A DNA stretch of 33,769 bases from an uncultured Planctomycetales bacterium. GTDB taxonomy: Bacteria; Planctomycetota; Planctomycetia; Pirellulales; S012-138. This document shows positions 16,625-24,585 of this stretch, in pieces; position 1 is the stretch's first letter, and each line of letters begins with the position of its first letter. The notes below the pieces were generated by a model. That model ran no database searches. It saw nothing but the letters and a program-made list of their open reading frames with translations, and was not told the origin of the DNA. The DNA lies in the NCBI GenBank assembly GCA_937982665.1, contig CALJLD010000188.1, positions 1 through 33,769 of the forward strand, written 5' to 3'. Position numbers and translations under genes: made by a program.

Positions 16625-17369
16625 AGTAGGCGAAAGTTTGGGAGTACTTGTGGACAATATCCTTCAGCAAAAAAGCATCTTTGGCCATCTCCACGTGCCA
16701 GTAACGGGATCTCGGTAAGTAAGCGGATGGGGCCGTTTGGCGATGCATTAAAAGAGCGAACTGTTCAATTCCTTCGAGTTCACTGCTTCATCGCGTGCAA
16801 CTGTGCCGAACTACCGAGGCGATCAAGGCAATTGACTACTTCTTGTAGTTTGTGTTTGCAGAGCCATTTCAGAACTCGCGCCGAACAGTTTTTGCAGCTC
16901 GACGGCGTAGGCATCGTGAGCTGGCTGTGACCCGTTGCGTCCAACCTTTTTGGTGCCCAGCGCATCAGCACTCAACCTCGGTCAAGATCAAGGTCGACTG
17001 GCGACTTGCTGGGAATCGCGCTAACGCGGACGCGCGTGTTGTGCGGCGTAAGATGACTTCATCCTGAATATCACACCAACCGATTTCTAACCTGTGCTTT
17101 AGGTGTCTTGCTTGGATGCATTTTGGCAGGTCGCAATAGCTCCGGTAATAGCCTTCTATGACTCCTATGAGTGCGTTGGCATCGCCCCTCTCGTCGTACG
17201 CAAGACCCGGCCGTGGTGCGAATCTCGCTAGTTGCAAAAAAGAAGAGCTTTTCGGCGATGCGTAATAGGCAAGCACGATGTACCACGTCGAAACTCATGG
17301 CGTATCGTACTCAAGCAGTCTAGATTGGCGCCAGTTGCCTCCGGAGCCTCCGGAACGGGCATAACGCTC
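16625..17369. other. Gene-poor region with unassigned minus-strand open frames
   Basis: No gene in these 745 bases can be supported. Several minus-strand open frames of 60-100 residues (16780-16971, 16965-17276, 17071-17298) overlap in different frames, as a decayed gene might, but I recognise no domain in any. Just before the repeat copy there is a near-perfect tandem nonamer, CCTCCGGAG then CCTCCGGAA, at 17338-17355. Confidence 0.4.
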
Positions 17370-17607
17370 TAGCTCGCGAGTGAATCCTCTAGGGCTCCAG
17401 ACGGCATGGGAGTAGATGGCGAATACATAAATAGGCACGCCGAAGTTTCATTTGTTTGAGCTGTTTCTGTGCAGGCTCCAATGCCTAATTCGAAGACGGT
17501 GATCGAATCTGCCACATCCAACTTGCATGAGCTCACGGTCGATACGGACAGCAGGAAAGACCAGTCAGGTTGGACAGGAGGGCGTACCTTACACTTGACG
17601 AATCTCG
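17370..17607 (-). repeat. Dispersed repeat, copy 2 (open minus-strand frame)
   Basis: Second copy of the repeat at 18-270, in the same orientation. Here the minus-strand frame is uninterrupted from about 17758 to the TAG at 17369-17371 and would encode a product of up to 129 residues ending SACLFMYSPSTPMPSGALED plus SLAS. Upstream of 17607 the two copies stop resembling each other. Conservation of the reading frame, with third-base changes, suggests a coding origin, but I know of no family with this sequence and see no domain, signal peptide or ribosome binding site. It could be the end of a mobile element or a decayed multicopy gene. Confidence 0.7.
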
Positions 17608-17929
17608 CCAAGTGACGGTTCGTCATTTCACAGCACGACTCCTTGGCAATATTTGCTTGGGGCAAGCCACTTAACCCGAAGCGCCCCAGGAACACCAATT
17701 CCAAGAGGGTCTTGCTTGTGCCGTTTGCATTGATGCAGCCGTAGGGCACCGCGCACATTGACCTAATTCATTACAGGTAGTCTCCCCAAGGAGACGCACA
17801 AACTCGCGGTGCAGAAGCCGTTTCCCGCTGGAGATGCACCGACTCCATAGTGAACGGTTATCCTGTCCAATTGCACCGCTATCAAGCGCATTGCAGCCAC
17901 GTCTCTCCAAAGGACTGCGAGCCCGTGTG
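17608..17929. other. Unassigned stretch beside repeat copy 2
   Basis: Minus-strand open frames (17369-17758 and 17671-17946) overlap in different frames across this stretch, as in a frameshifted gene, but nothing recognisable is encoded. It lies directly downstream of the hypothetical membrane protein gene. Confidence 0.35.
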
Positions 17930-18589
17930 CTAATCAGCTGCCGCATCCCAGATTGGTTTCTGAAGATGGTTTCCTAGTTCTTCGGCGTCTGCCCTCAATG
18001 CCTCCGGGTCCCCATGGTCAACGATGTTGTGTCGTTTGCCATCGGTCATGACAAGGTTCAGTTCAAAGCTCGAATATCCTCCGGAGTTCGGCCCGGTCTG
18101 TTTGACCCATTTTTCAATGACTTGTAGTGCATGGACATCCGCTAGCGCAACACTCCTGTCGTCATCGGGCGTACTCGCACCGCGCCAATACCGTCCAATC
18201 CGGAGATCGAAAACGATTGGCTGCAGCAGTTTCCATTTCAGATAGAATCCTAATCCGCCAAAGAAAATGGCTCCGGCCAAGAACCCGGGTCCGGCAAACT
18301 TCAAAACCCCGGCATCGCCTTCCCCTTTCGCGCCGACACCAGAGAGCCACAAATATGTGATGAGAGTCCCAATCACGAGGCAGATCACGGAGAAAACCAA
18401 AACGCAAACCACAACGACCTTGGAAGTTCGCGTGGCTTCAAAGGTCAGCAGATGCTTACTTTGGCGATTGCTGAACCGTGTTCGGTAATTCACACCATCT
18501 TTGGGACGAAGTGGTTCCCAACTTGTTCGTGCAGCAAACTCGTTATTCTGCAGATGCTCGGGTACTGCCGAGCCAGATTCCGCGCCCAT
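17930..18589 (-). CDS. Hypothetical membrane protein, two transmembrane segments
   Basis: A 219-residue protein of unknown function. After a polar N-terminus of about 60 residues there are two membrane segments: VVVVCVLVFSVICLVIGTLI, and FLAGAIFFGGLGFYL after a glycine-rich loop. A soluble C-terminal part follows, with FDLRIGRYWRG, VALADVHALQVIEKWVKQTG and FELNLVMTDGKRHNIVDHGD. That pattern of beta-strands after a membrane anchor looks like a small PH-like domain, which is only an inference. I chose the ATG at 18589; a frame open to 18673 adds 28 basic residues with no support. It points away from the next gene. Confidence 0.7.
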   Translation of the reverse strand: MGAESGSAVPEHLQNNEFAARTSWEPLRPKDGVNYRTRFSNRQSKHLLTFEATRTSKVVVVCVLVFSVICLVIGTLITYLWLSGVGAKGEGDAGVLKFAGPGFLAGAIFFGGLGFYLKWKLLQPIVFDLRIGRYWRGASTPDDDRSVALADVHALQVIEKWVKQTGPNSGGYSSFELNLVMTDGKRHNIVDHGDPEALRADAEELGNHLQKPIWDAAAD

Positions 18590-19148
18590 CGTGCAGGTCC
18601 CAGGTTCGACTGATCTGTGGTTTCGGCGACAATCCCCAACTTTAGATGAGCGATGCTCGACGACACGATACAAAATGTACTTTGGTGACCCATTCTAGGG
18701 TGAAGAATCGGCAATTTCGAGTCGGGCATACAAGAAAAGGTGTTTGGCGGCACTTAAACTGGCAGACGTGCTCGAGCAAGATTGTGCAGCGACCTGTCGA
18801 TTATTCTGGTGTCGAATGGCAACGTGGCGTCATGTTGTCGCATTGGGTCCGAAGGAAAGGACGAAATACGTTCGCGAGCCACGCGCTGGCTGGCGGACGC
18901 ACATTGGCTGAAGTTCGCGATGCCGCTGTGGACACGATGCGCGTGTCGGGAATCTGTTCCGGTACTCATAATCGGCCAACTTGGGCGAGTGATCGCGGTT
19001 CCCTGTGATCGTCGCTTTCTGCGGGCGAATGAGTTGGCAAGCGGTCGGCGTATCGGGTGAAATGATTCTCGGTTTTTCGGGAACTCTTGCTTTTGCGTCA
19101 CGTCAAACTCTCAAAGTGCAACATCCGCTGTTTCTTCCGGAGCCCTCA
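18590..19148. other. Intergenic region between divergent genes
   Basis: The 559 bases between the divergent starts at 18589 and 19149 contain only short open frames that I cannot support. Promoters for both genes are expected here. A GGAG at 19139-19142 is the ribosome binding site of the gene at 19149. Confidence 0.4.
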
Positions 19149-19733
19149 ATGCCTTCAAAGCAAGTTTTCCACAACTCCAGCCGTCTGCTGCTGGCCATTG
19201 GCATTTTGTCTCTTGCGGTTAAGTCATCCAACGCAGCCGACGGTCCTTTGCGAGTCAGCGTTTCTGAGGCCGAGCAAGCTTCACTGCGGCAGATTAATTC
19301 TGGCGATTGGTCAACGAAACTGACTTTTGAGAACACCGGTGAAGAAGACCTCATTCTTTGGCCTTTTGTCTCATTGGAGGTGCTCGATAGTGATGGGAAA
19401 CCCGTTTCTCGGTCGCTGTCCATTGGTCGCTTCGGACGTCGCAAATCGGCCTCTGTGATAGAGGAAATCGAGTTTGTCACGCTAGCTGCCGGTGAATCTC
19501 ACGATGTGCCTGTTAATCTCAAGCGATATTCCTTTGACCCGAATGCCATCATTGGCTGGCAGTTAAGCGAGCCAGGCAAATATAAGCTTGTGCTCCGGTA
19601 CAAGTTCCAGAGGGATGAAGCGAAGAAGTCGCTTGGGAAAGGCTGTCGGGACTTAGACGGAAGACAACAGCCATGGAATCGGGCGCTCGAAATCGACATC
19701 GAGCACGATGTCGAGATTGACGCAACGCGCTAG
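19149..19733 (+). CDS. Hypothetical secreted protein
   Basis: A 194-residue protein with a signal peptide: SSRLLLAIGILSLAVKSSNA followed by AADGPL, giving a likely AxA-type cleavage near residue 29. The mature part has strand-like stretches such as LTFENTGEEDLILWPFVSLE, VTLAAGESHDVPVNLKRYSF and LSEPGKYKLVLRYKFQ. Together they look like an immunoglobulin-like or DUF-type beta-sandwich dealing with gain of secondary ligands, but no specific family is recognised. The ATG at 19149 is preceded by GGAG at six bases' spacing and puts the signal peptide at the true start; a longer frame from 19005 would bury it. Confidence 0.75.
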   Translation: MPSKQVFHNSSRLLLAIGILSLAVKSSNAADGPLRVSVSEAEQASLRQINSGDWSTKLTFENTGEEDLILWPFVSLEVLDSDGKPVSRSLSIGRFGRRKSASVIEEIEFVTLAAGESHDVPVNLKRYSFDPNAIIGWQLSEPGKYKLVLRYKFQRDEAKKSLGKGCRDLDGRQQPWNRALEIDIEHDVEIDATR

Positions 19734-19797
19734 ACTTCCGCGTTGCTTGCCCGTCGGCGCAACCTGCGAGCCAAAAAGTCATCGCGGAGTATAGACG

Positions 19798-20007
19798 TCA
19801 AGCAGCCACGATGCGTCTTGCTCGAACCACACCGGCAAAGCCAGCGATCTCGAACTCATCAGCCGAGATGCGCCGAGCGGCGTCGCCATTCGAGGCGCGG
19901 TACTGCCGCATTCCAGGGGTGTCCCCCTGAAAGAAGGTGTGTTCTTTGATAACTACCTCGTTGCCGTCATCCGTGACGACTTTGATTGAGTCGGTCACAC
20001 GGAACAT
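19798..20007 (-). CDS. Small hypothetical protein
   Basis: A 69-residue acidic small protein starting MFRVTDSIKVVTDDGNEVVI and containing EHTFFQGDTPGMRQYRASNG. It looks like a compact beta-rich domain. The ATG at 20007 is preceded by AGGA eleven bases upstream; the frame is open to 20169, but the extra 54 residues are rich in Arg, Pro and Trp and look non-coding. Function unknown. It lies tail-to-tail with the secreted protein gene (64 bases apart). Confidence 0.5.
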   Translation of the reverse strand: MFRVTDSIKVVTDDGNEVVIKEHTFFQGDTPGMRQYRASNGDAARRISADEFEIAGFAGVVRARRIVAA

Positions 20008-20259
20008 TTTAGGTGGTTCCTGATTGGCGAATTCCAGATGTCTTATATTACTGAATAATGGCCTTCGAAGTTGCAAGAAAACGGCATGGCGGGGAGCACC
20101 ATGCCGGGGAGATTGTGGCCAATTCCATTGCGCGAGAACAGGCCTAAAGGTAGACGGCCTAATTGACATATCGTCTTGCGGATCGCCGGAGCGCTAGCCT
20201 GCTTCATTGCTACCTGCGAACAAGAAACCGCGAATGCGTGCCGCTGTGCACAGCTCACC

Positions 20260-20778
20260 TCATCGCAACCTGGGGGGTGTAGATGGTATCGGTCTGAGCT
20301 GCGAAGCAACAAGAATCGCTGCAACGCTGGGCACGGACCTTACCGTTGCGAATTTGGCCGCAACGCATTCATTTTTCTTCATCAATAATGCCAACGGCTC
20401 TGCCGTGGAAATGTTCCAGTCCGTGCTGCCCCATTCATCGCCGTCGCGAAGTGCAACGAGGAAAAACTTCGTTCGCATTCTTGAATGCCCATCGGCAACT
20501 GGCCCCCAAAAGAACGACCCAGAAACCGTCCAGCGTTCAACACTCTTCTCCACCGGTAGGCTATAAACGTATGCTACCCTGGCTGAGACTTGCATGCCCA
20601 GGTCGTCAGTGCGAATCTTTGCGACAATCTGCTCCATCTCCGCAGACGTCACTTCAGGCGAGAGTGTCGAACCTCGGGATTGGTCGTTGGTATGCTGCAT
20701 CCTCCCGACGATGAAGCCTGCGGCGAAAAAGAGCAACAGGCAAGCGATGATAAGGGCAACGACAATGCGATTTGACAT
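20260..20778 (-). CDS. Hypothetical membrane-anchored protein
   Basis: A 172-residue protein. The ATG at 20778 places a membrane anchor at the extreme N-terminus: RIVVALIIACLLLFFAAGFI followed by VGRMQ. The rest is predicted to be outside the cytoplasm, with VERWTVSGSFFWGPVADGHS, FFLVALRDGDEWGSTDWNIS and a basic, proline-rich tail. No family recognised. The frame is open to 20961, but that part overlaps the divergent RDD gene and is not supported. Only 78 bases separate this start from that of the RDD gene, so the two may share a regulatory region. Confidence 0.65.
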   Translation of the reverse strand: MSNRIVVALIIACLLLFFAAGFIVGRMQHTNDQSRGSTLSPEVTSAEMEQIVAKIRTDDLGMQVSARVAYVYSLPVEKSVERWTVSGSFFWGPVADGHSRMRTKFFLVALRDGDEWGSTDWNISTAEPLALLMKKNECVAAKFATVRSVPSVAAILVASQLRPIPSTPPRLR

Positions 20779-20856
20779 TGGATCATCGGAGCGGCAAGGC
20801 AGGGACAACCAAAGAGCTTGTGGCAATGGCTTAGCGCTATCCGCTAGGATTGAGCC

Positions 20857-21375
20857 ATGAATTTGATTGGCAAGCGTGTAGTCGCATTTCTCATCGATTA
20901 TCTCATTCTCGGCTGCTATGCCTGCGCGCTGGCCGTGTGTGTCCTGCAAATGCGCTGGCATGAACGAGTAGATTCACCTTGGGCTAGCTTGGCGATTGGT
21001 TTCTTGAGCTTGACCCTGCCCGTGATTCTGTATTTCACGCTCATGGAAAACGGCAGAAAGCAATCCACAATCGGCAAACGTGCAATGCGCTTGGTCGTGA
21101 TGAGCGCATCCCACAAGAAAGCCACATTAGCACAATTGGCGATTCGGAATATGTTGAAATTCTTGCCTTGGGAGATCGCTCACATCGGCGTCCATTGGGC
21201 CTACTCCTATGGCCGACAGTCTGTCAATCCGCCTCTTTGGGTATGGATTCCACTCGCAGTTTCTCAGGTCCTTGCTGTCGCATATTTAATTGGCATTGCA
21301 TTCAGTGCGAATCAGCAAGGGCCTTATGAACTGGCGTCGCGAACACGCGTTCTGAATGCTCCATCAAGGGCGTGA
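20857..21375 (+). CDS. RDD family membrane protein
   Basis: A 172-residue integral membrane protein of the RDD family. The first helix carries KRVVAFLIDYLILGCYACAL, where the family Arg and Asp are in place. The conserved loop is ENGRKQSTIGKRAMRLVV, and the third segment begins AIRNMLKFLPWEIAHIGVHW. A last helix is WVWIPLAVSQVLAVAYLIGI. RDD proteins are small transporters or transport accessories; some have been linked to sodium or proton exchange, but the substrate here cannot be told. The ATG at 20857 is the only start giving the canonical N-terminus. Confidence 0.88.
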   Translation: MNLIGKRVVAFLIDYLILGCYACALAVCVLQMRWHERVDSPWASLAIGFLSLTLPVILYFTLMENGRKQSTIGKRAMRLVVMSASHKKATLAQLAIRNMLKFLPWEIAHIGVHWAYSYGRQSVNPPLWVWIPLAVSQVLAVAYLIGIAFSANQQGPYELASRTRVLNAPSRA

Positions 21376-21402
21376 CGCTGTTTAAGAGCCTCTACAACAA
21401 CA

Positions 21403-21895
21403 ATGACCCAGCGCATGAACCCCGGCAAGGCGGGGCAGGGACCTTACCGGGCAGCGTCCAACGATGTGGGACTCCGTCAATCTGCCCCTCCTGACCGCCG
21501 CATGCATATCAACCAAAAAGGCACCCCAAGCAAGCGAGGCTATGATCGTGATTGGCTGCGCGTGCGAGATGCCTTTGCCCGCGAGAACCCACGAATTTGC
21601 ACCTGGTCAGGATGTGGCATTACGCTGGCCAACAAGCTCATGCATGTTGACCACATTGAACCGTTCAAAGGGCTCGGCGAACCAAAGCGGTTAGACGCGT
21701 TGAATCGACAATGGTTTGCAGGCCGAACGTGATGTGAAAACGCGCGATGACACCAGGCCTCGAAGGATGTCAACCAACCAAACGAACTTTCAAGCAAAGC
21801 GGGGCAGGCGATCAAAGGCCGGACCCCTTGTCTGTGTACGCTGGCCTGCACAGCTGAGAAGCGCTCAACATGCCTTCGAGGAAAGCATACACTGA
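21403..21895 (+). pseudogene. Frameshifted HNH endonuclease remnant
   Basis: The frame 21403-21732 encodes the first part of a phage-type HNH nuclease: RGYDRDWLRVRDAFARENPR, then CTWSGCG (first zinc-type Cys pair) and HVDHIEPFKG, the HNH His-Asp-His core. After LNRQWF it ends abruptly. The family continues with a C-x-x-C-H and a VKT motif; the next frame, from about 21715 to the TGA at 21893-21895, reads ERDVKTRDDTRPRRM. About two bases are therefore missing near 21708-21716, and the second Cys pair is lost or mutated. The product would be inactive. It is a lone relic of phage or homing-element origin; the part before residue 35 is not conserved and the start is a guess. Confidence 0.72.
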
Positions 21896-21940
21896 ATGGA
21901 TTGACGGACTGTACGCGCGGAGGTCAGGGGAGCGAATCGA

Positions 21941-22633
21941 ATGTATCAACTAGGGCGCGATAGTTCTCAGCCGAAGGAAAACACTGTGGATGCAGCTGCC
22001 GACGTTCTCGCCGATGAAGTTCAGCAGGTTGTGACAGTTAAGAAATTGGCCGTCGTAGTGGTCGTTGCTGCGGCCATGATACCGGTCGCTGTTTTGTCGC
22101 ATGAGTTGGGCCATTTGAGTGGATATTTTGCATTTGGCTTCCCTTCGCCTGTACTCCACTATGGATCTTCAAGCTTCGAAGGCGAATCCGAATTCTGGGG
22201 TGCGCTGCGTGACGGTGACACTGCCGCCGCTAATGCCAGGGTTGATGTGCGCGCTGCCGGGCTGTGTGCTGCTTTCGGACTTCTTGTCTCGTACATTACG
22301 ATTGGGTTGGGACTCCTCGCCTTCCGCCGATTTGGCGACATGTCAGCGTTGTGTCTTGCTGTCGCTGCTGCCGCTCGATTTCCGTTGATCCTCGTGTTGG
22401 CGTTGTTGGGTCGAGCTGAGCACACAGATGAAGCACACGTCGCACAAGCGTTAGGTCTTCCATTCCTGGCGTTGGTCATGCTTGCAGTCGCAGCGCTATG
22501 CCTTGCGACCATCGGTTCCTATCGCATATTGCCCGCGGCCAACCGAGGCAAACTACTTGCGGCAATCCTTGTTGGCGCTGCGATCGGCACGATCACCTGG
22601 TTGGGTCTAGTTGGACCATTGGTGTTGCCATAG
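21941..22633 (+). CDS. Membrane protein with HELGH metalloprotease-like motif
   Basis: A 230-residue, strongly hydrophobic protein with about six membrane segments. After the first (VVVVVAAAMIPVAVLS) comes HELGH at residues 54-58, in the SHELGHLSGYFAFGF context seen at the zinc site of M50-type intramembrane proteases. Later segments include GLCAAFGLLVSYITIGLGLL, FPLILVLALLGR and LALVMLAVAALCLATIGSY. A classical M50 NPDG motif is not visible; an Asp in GRAEHTDEAHVAQALGLP could be a third ligand. It may be a diverged membrane protease or a non-catalytic relative. It converges with the sulfatase gene. Confidence 0.7.
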   Translation: MYQLGRDSSQPKENTVDAAADVLADEVQQVVTVKKLAVVVVVAAAMIPVAVLSHELGHLSGYFAFGFPSPVLHYGSSSFEGESEFWGALRDGDTAAANARVDVRAAGLCAAFGLLVSYITIGLGLLAFRRFGDMSALCLAVAAAARFPLILVLALLGRAEHTDEAHVAQALGLPFLALVMLAVAALCLATIGSYRILPAANRGKLLAAILVGAAIGTITWLGLVGPLVLP

Positions 22634-22676
22634 GCCCGTTGGATGTTCTGACAAAACATGGCTATTGTTCCCTGCA

Positions 22677-22699
22677 CACTTGGCACGCACCGTGAAGTG
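22677..22699. terminator. Possible bidirectional hairpin between convergent genes
   Basis: CACTT-GG-CACG, a CAC loop, then CGTG-AAGTG can fold into a stem with a two-base bulge, midway in the 78-base gap between the convergent HELGH and sulfatase genes. There is no clear U-tract on either side. The placement makes a shared 3'-end structure plausible, but the stem is short. Confidence 0.3.
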
Positions 22700-22711
22700 A
22701 ATCGACCGCTA

Positions 22712-24178
22712 CTATAAATGGTCTCGGGACGGCGGATAGTCCTCGCCGTTGATGCTTCGAATGACCGATCGCATCCAGCCATTGAGATCCGTCCTCATGC
22801 GCTCCAATCGGTCTTGTTGATCTGGGTCACCAGAGCGATTTGTGGTCTCCATTGGATCGTCGGCTAGATTATAAAGTTCGAATTGTGTGCCGTTGATTCG
22901 ATGAAGTTTCCAAGGCCAAACGTGCCACGCAGCGTGACCGGTTGGTGTCTCTTCCGGAAACTGTGGGAACTCATCGACGTCCTTTTGGATCCTGTGGGGA
23001 TTGTGCGGCAATGGGGATCCAGCCTCCTGCTTTTCCATAATCGCCTGCTGGATGCGGTCGCTCCTGGTCGCCTGTCCCGGCTGGAAATTGTGCCAAAAGC
23101 CCATCGGCTTACTGCGGTAGTCGGACTTGCCAGTGATGATGTTGCCGATGTCCATTCCATCAAGTGGGTGTGGGGCGTCCGATCGGATTCCCGCCATTGC
23201 CAAGAGTGTTGGATAGATATCACACGTCCATGCTGGTACATCCGTTTGTCCTTTGAGGTTTCTGTCTGGCCATTCGACAATTGAAGGGATTCGCAGCCCT
23301 CCCTCATAGATACTTCCCTTTTTCTTGCGGCCGCCGGAAAAGGCCTCGACGAGGCCTCCGTTGTCACTGCAATACCAGAGGATCGTGTTGTCGGCGATGT
23401 CCATGCTCTTCAACTCTCGTCGCAACCGCCCAAGCTGTTGGTCCAGCAGCGTAATCTCCCGGTAATACCCGGCCCGCTCTTTGCCAGTGTAGAGCGCTGG
23501 ACCATCCGGAACTTCCTGGTGAGGGTCATGAGGCGACGGGAACCACACGATGGTAAACATGGGCTGATCGCGATCCTTATGCTTGTTGAGGAATGCGAGC
23601 GCATCGTCCACTGCGATCACCGACCCCTTTCCCTTACGATGTTCGACCTTTCCGTTGCGACTGAGGTAGGGATCATTGTCAAAAAAGTTCAGACCGATGA
23701 CCCATTCATCGAATCCCATCCCCGTTGGATTGCATGGAGAGTTAGGTTGCCCCGAACCCAAATGGAATTTGCCGAAGATCCCGGTAACGTACCCTGCCGA
23801 TTTCAGAGTTTCCGCAATGGTCTGCTCTTCGGGACGCATGTAGCGTCCATGGTTCGTTACTTTGGTCCGGATCGGGTTGCGCCCGGTCAGCACGCTGGCA
23901 CGCGTCGGCGAACAAACAGGTGCCGCGGCATAAAAGCGATCGAACACGAAGCCGTCTTTTGCCATCGCGTCCAGTGCTGGTGTCTGCACAAAGGGATGGC
24001 CGTTATAACCCACATCACCCCAGCCTTGGTCGTCCGCCATGACTAAAATGATGTTGGGCTTGCGGCTGGTCTCGATGTTCCCAGTTGTTTCCTGGCTTGT
24101 TGCCAGCTGTATCTCATTAAAATGCGCCACGGAAATCACACAGAGAGTTGTCAGCAGAAGTTGTTGCAGAGTTTTCAT
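22712..24178 (-). CDS. Secreted sulfatase (arylsulfatase family, type I)
   Basis: A 488-residue sulfatase with a signal peptide (MKTLQQLLLTTLCVISVAHF, residues 1-20). The metal-binding start of the domain is PNIILVMADDQGWGDVGYNG (Asp49, Asp50). The sulfatase signature is CSPTRASVLTGR, with Cys89 in the C-x-P-x-R context, so an anaerobic- or aerobic-type sulfatase modifying enzyme must convert it to formylglycine. Further signatures are GKFHLGS and the second metal site WYCSDNGG. It should release sulfate from sulfated polysaccharide or another ester; the exact substrate cannot be read. Length and motifs are complete. Sulfatase abundance is typical of marine planctomycetes. The beta-lactamase-fold hydrolase gene starts about 400 bases away, divergent. 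Confidence 0.95.
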   Translation of the reverse strand: MKTLQQLLLTTLCVISVAHFNEIQLATSQETTGNIETSRKPNIILVMADDQGWGDVGYNGHPFVQTPALDAMAKDGFVFDRFYAAAPVCSPTRASVLTGRNPIRTKVTNHGRYMRPEEQTIAETLKSAGYVTGIFGKFHLGSGQPNSPCNPTGMGFDEWVIGLNFFDNDPYLSRNGKVEHRKGKGSVIAVDDALAFLNKHKDRDQPMFTIVWFPSPHDPHQEVPDGPALYTGKERAGYYREITLLDQQLGRLRRELKSMDIADNTILWYCSDNGGLVEAFSGGRKKKGSIYEGGLRIPSIVEWPDRNLKGQTDVPAWTCDIYPTLLAMAGIRSDAPHPLDGMDIGNIITGKSDYRSKPMGFWHNFQPGQATRSDRIQQAIMEKQEAGSPLPHNPHRIQKDVDEFPQFPEETPTGHAAWHVWPWKLHRINGTQFELYNLADDPMETTNRSGDPDQQDRLERMRTDLNGWMRSVIRSINGEDYPPSRDHL

Positions 24179-24585
24179 CTGAATATCCAGGCCATGTTTT
24201 CTTATGGGCGAGCTTCGCAGGTACAGGTTCTTGGCTCTTCAATCGCGGCCGAAACACAATTTCCGATGGAGCAGCCAGCCTAAATGGTAGTCTTGTCGTG
24301 TCCAGTGATACATGCAACCTTCGCGGCTCACACGCACTTGCAGCAACAACGCACTACGCACTCGATGACCCGTTCACCGGTTACCAACAGCCAAGATGAC
24401 AATGGGAAACTGAGCCAGGTTTCGGATTGCATCGCTGGTGTAGGCGACCTGGCGCGTCCGATGTGGCATACTTGGCGAAAGTATTTGTTGTTCGCAGGGT
24501 GGGTAAATAAGTATTGTCGACGAAACACGCCAAGCGCAGAATCTCAAGTATTCCGCATAATTCTAAGCCAGCTGCGAGGTCTGTC
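24179..24585. promoter_or_regulatory. Divergent intergenic region, sulfatase and serine hydrolase
   Basis: About 400 bases separate the two divergent starts. No gene is supported here; promoters for both are expected but no boxes can be assigned. GAGG at 24575-24578, seven bases before the ATG at 24586, serves the serine hydrolase. Confidence 0.45.

Noticed and set aside
16965..17298. Overlapping minus-strand open frames as a possible real gene.
   Set aside because: No recognisable domain, no ribosome binding site and two frames competing over the same bases.
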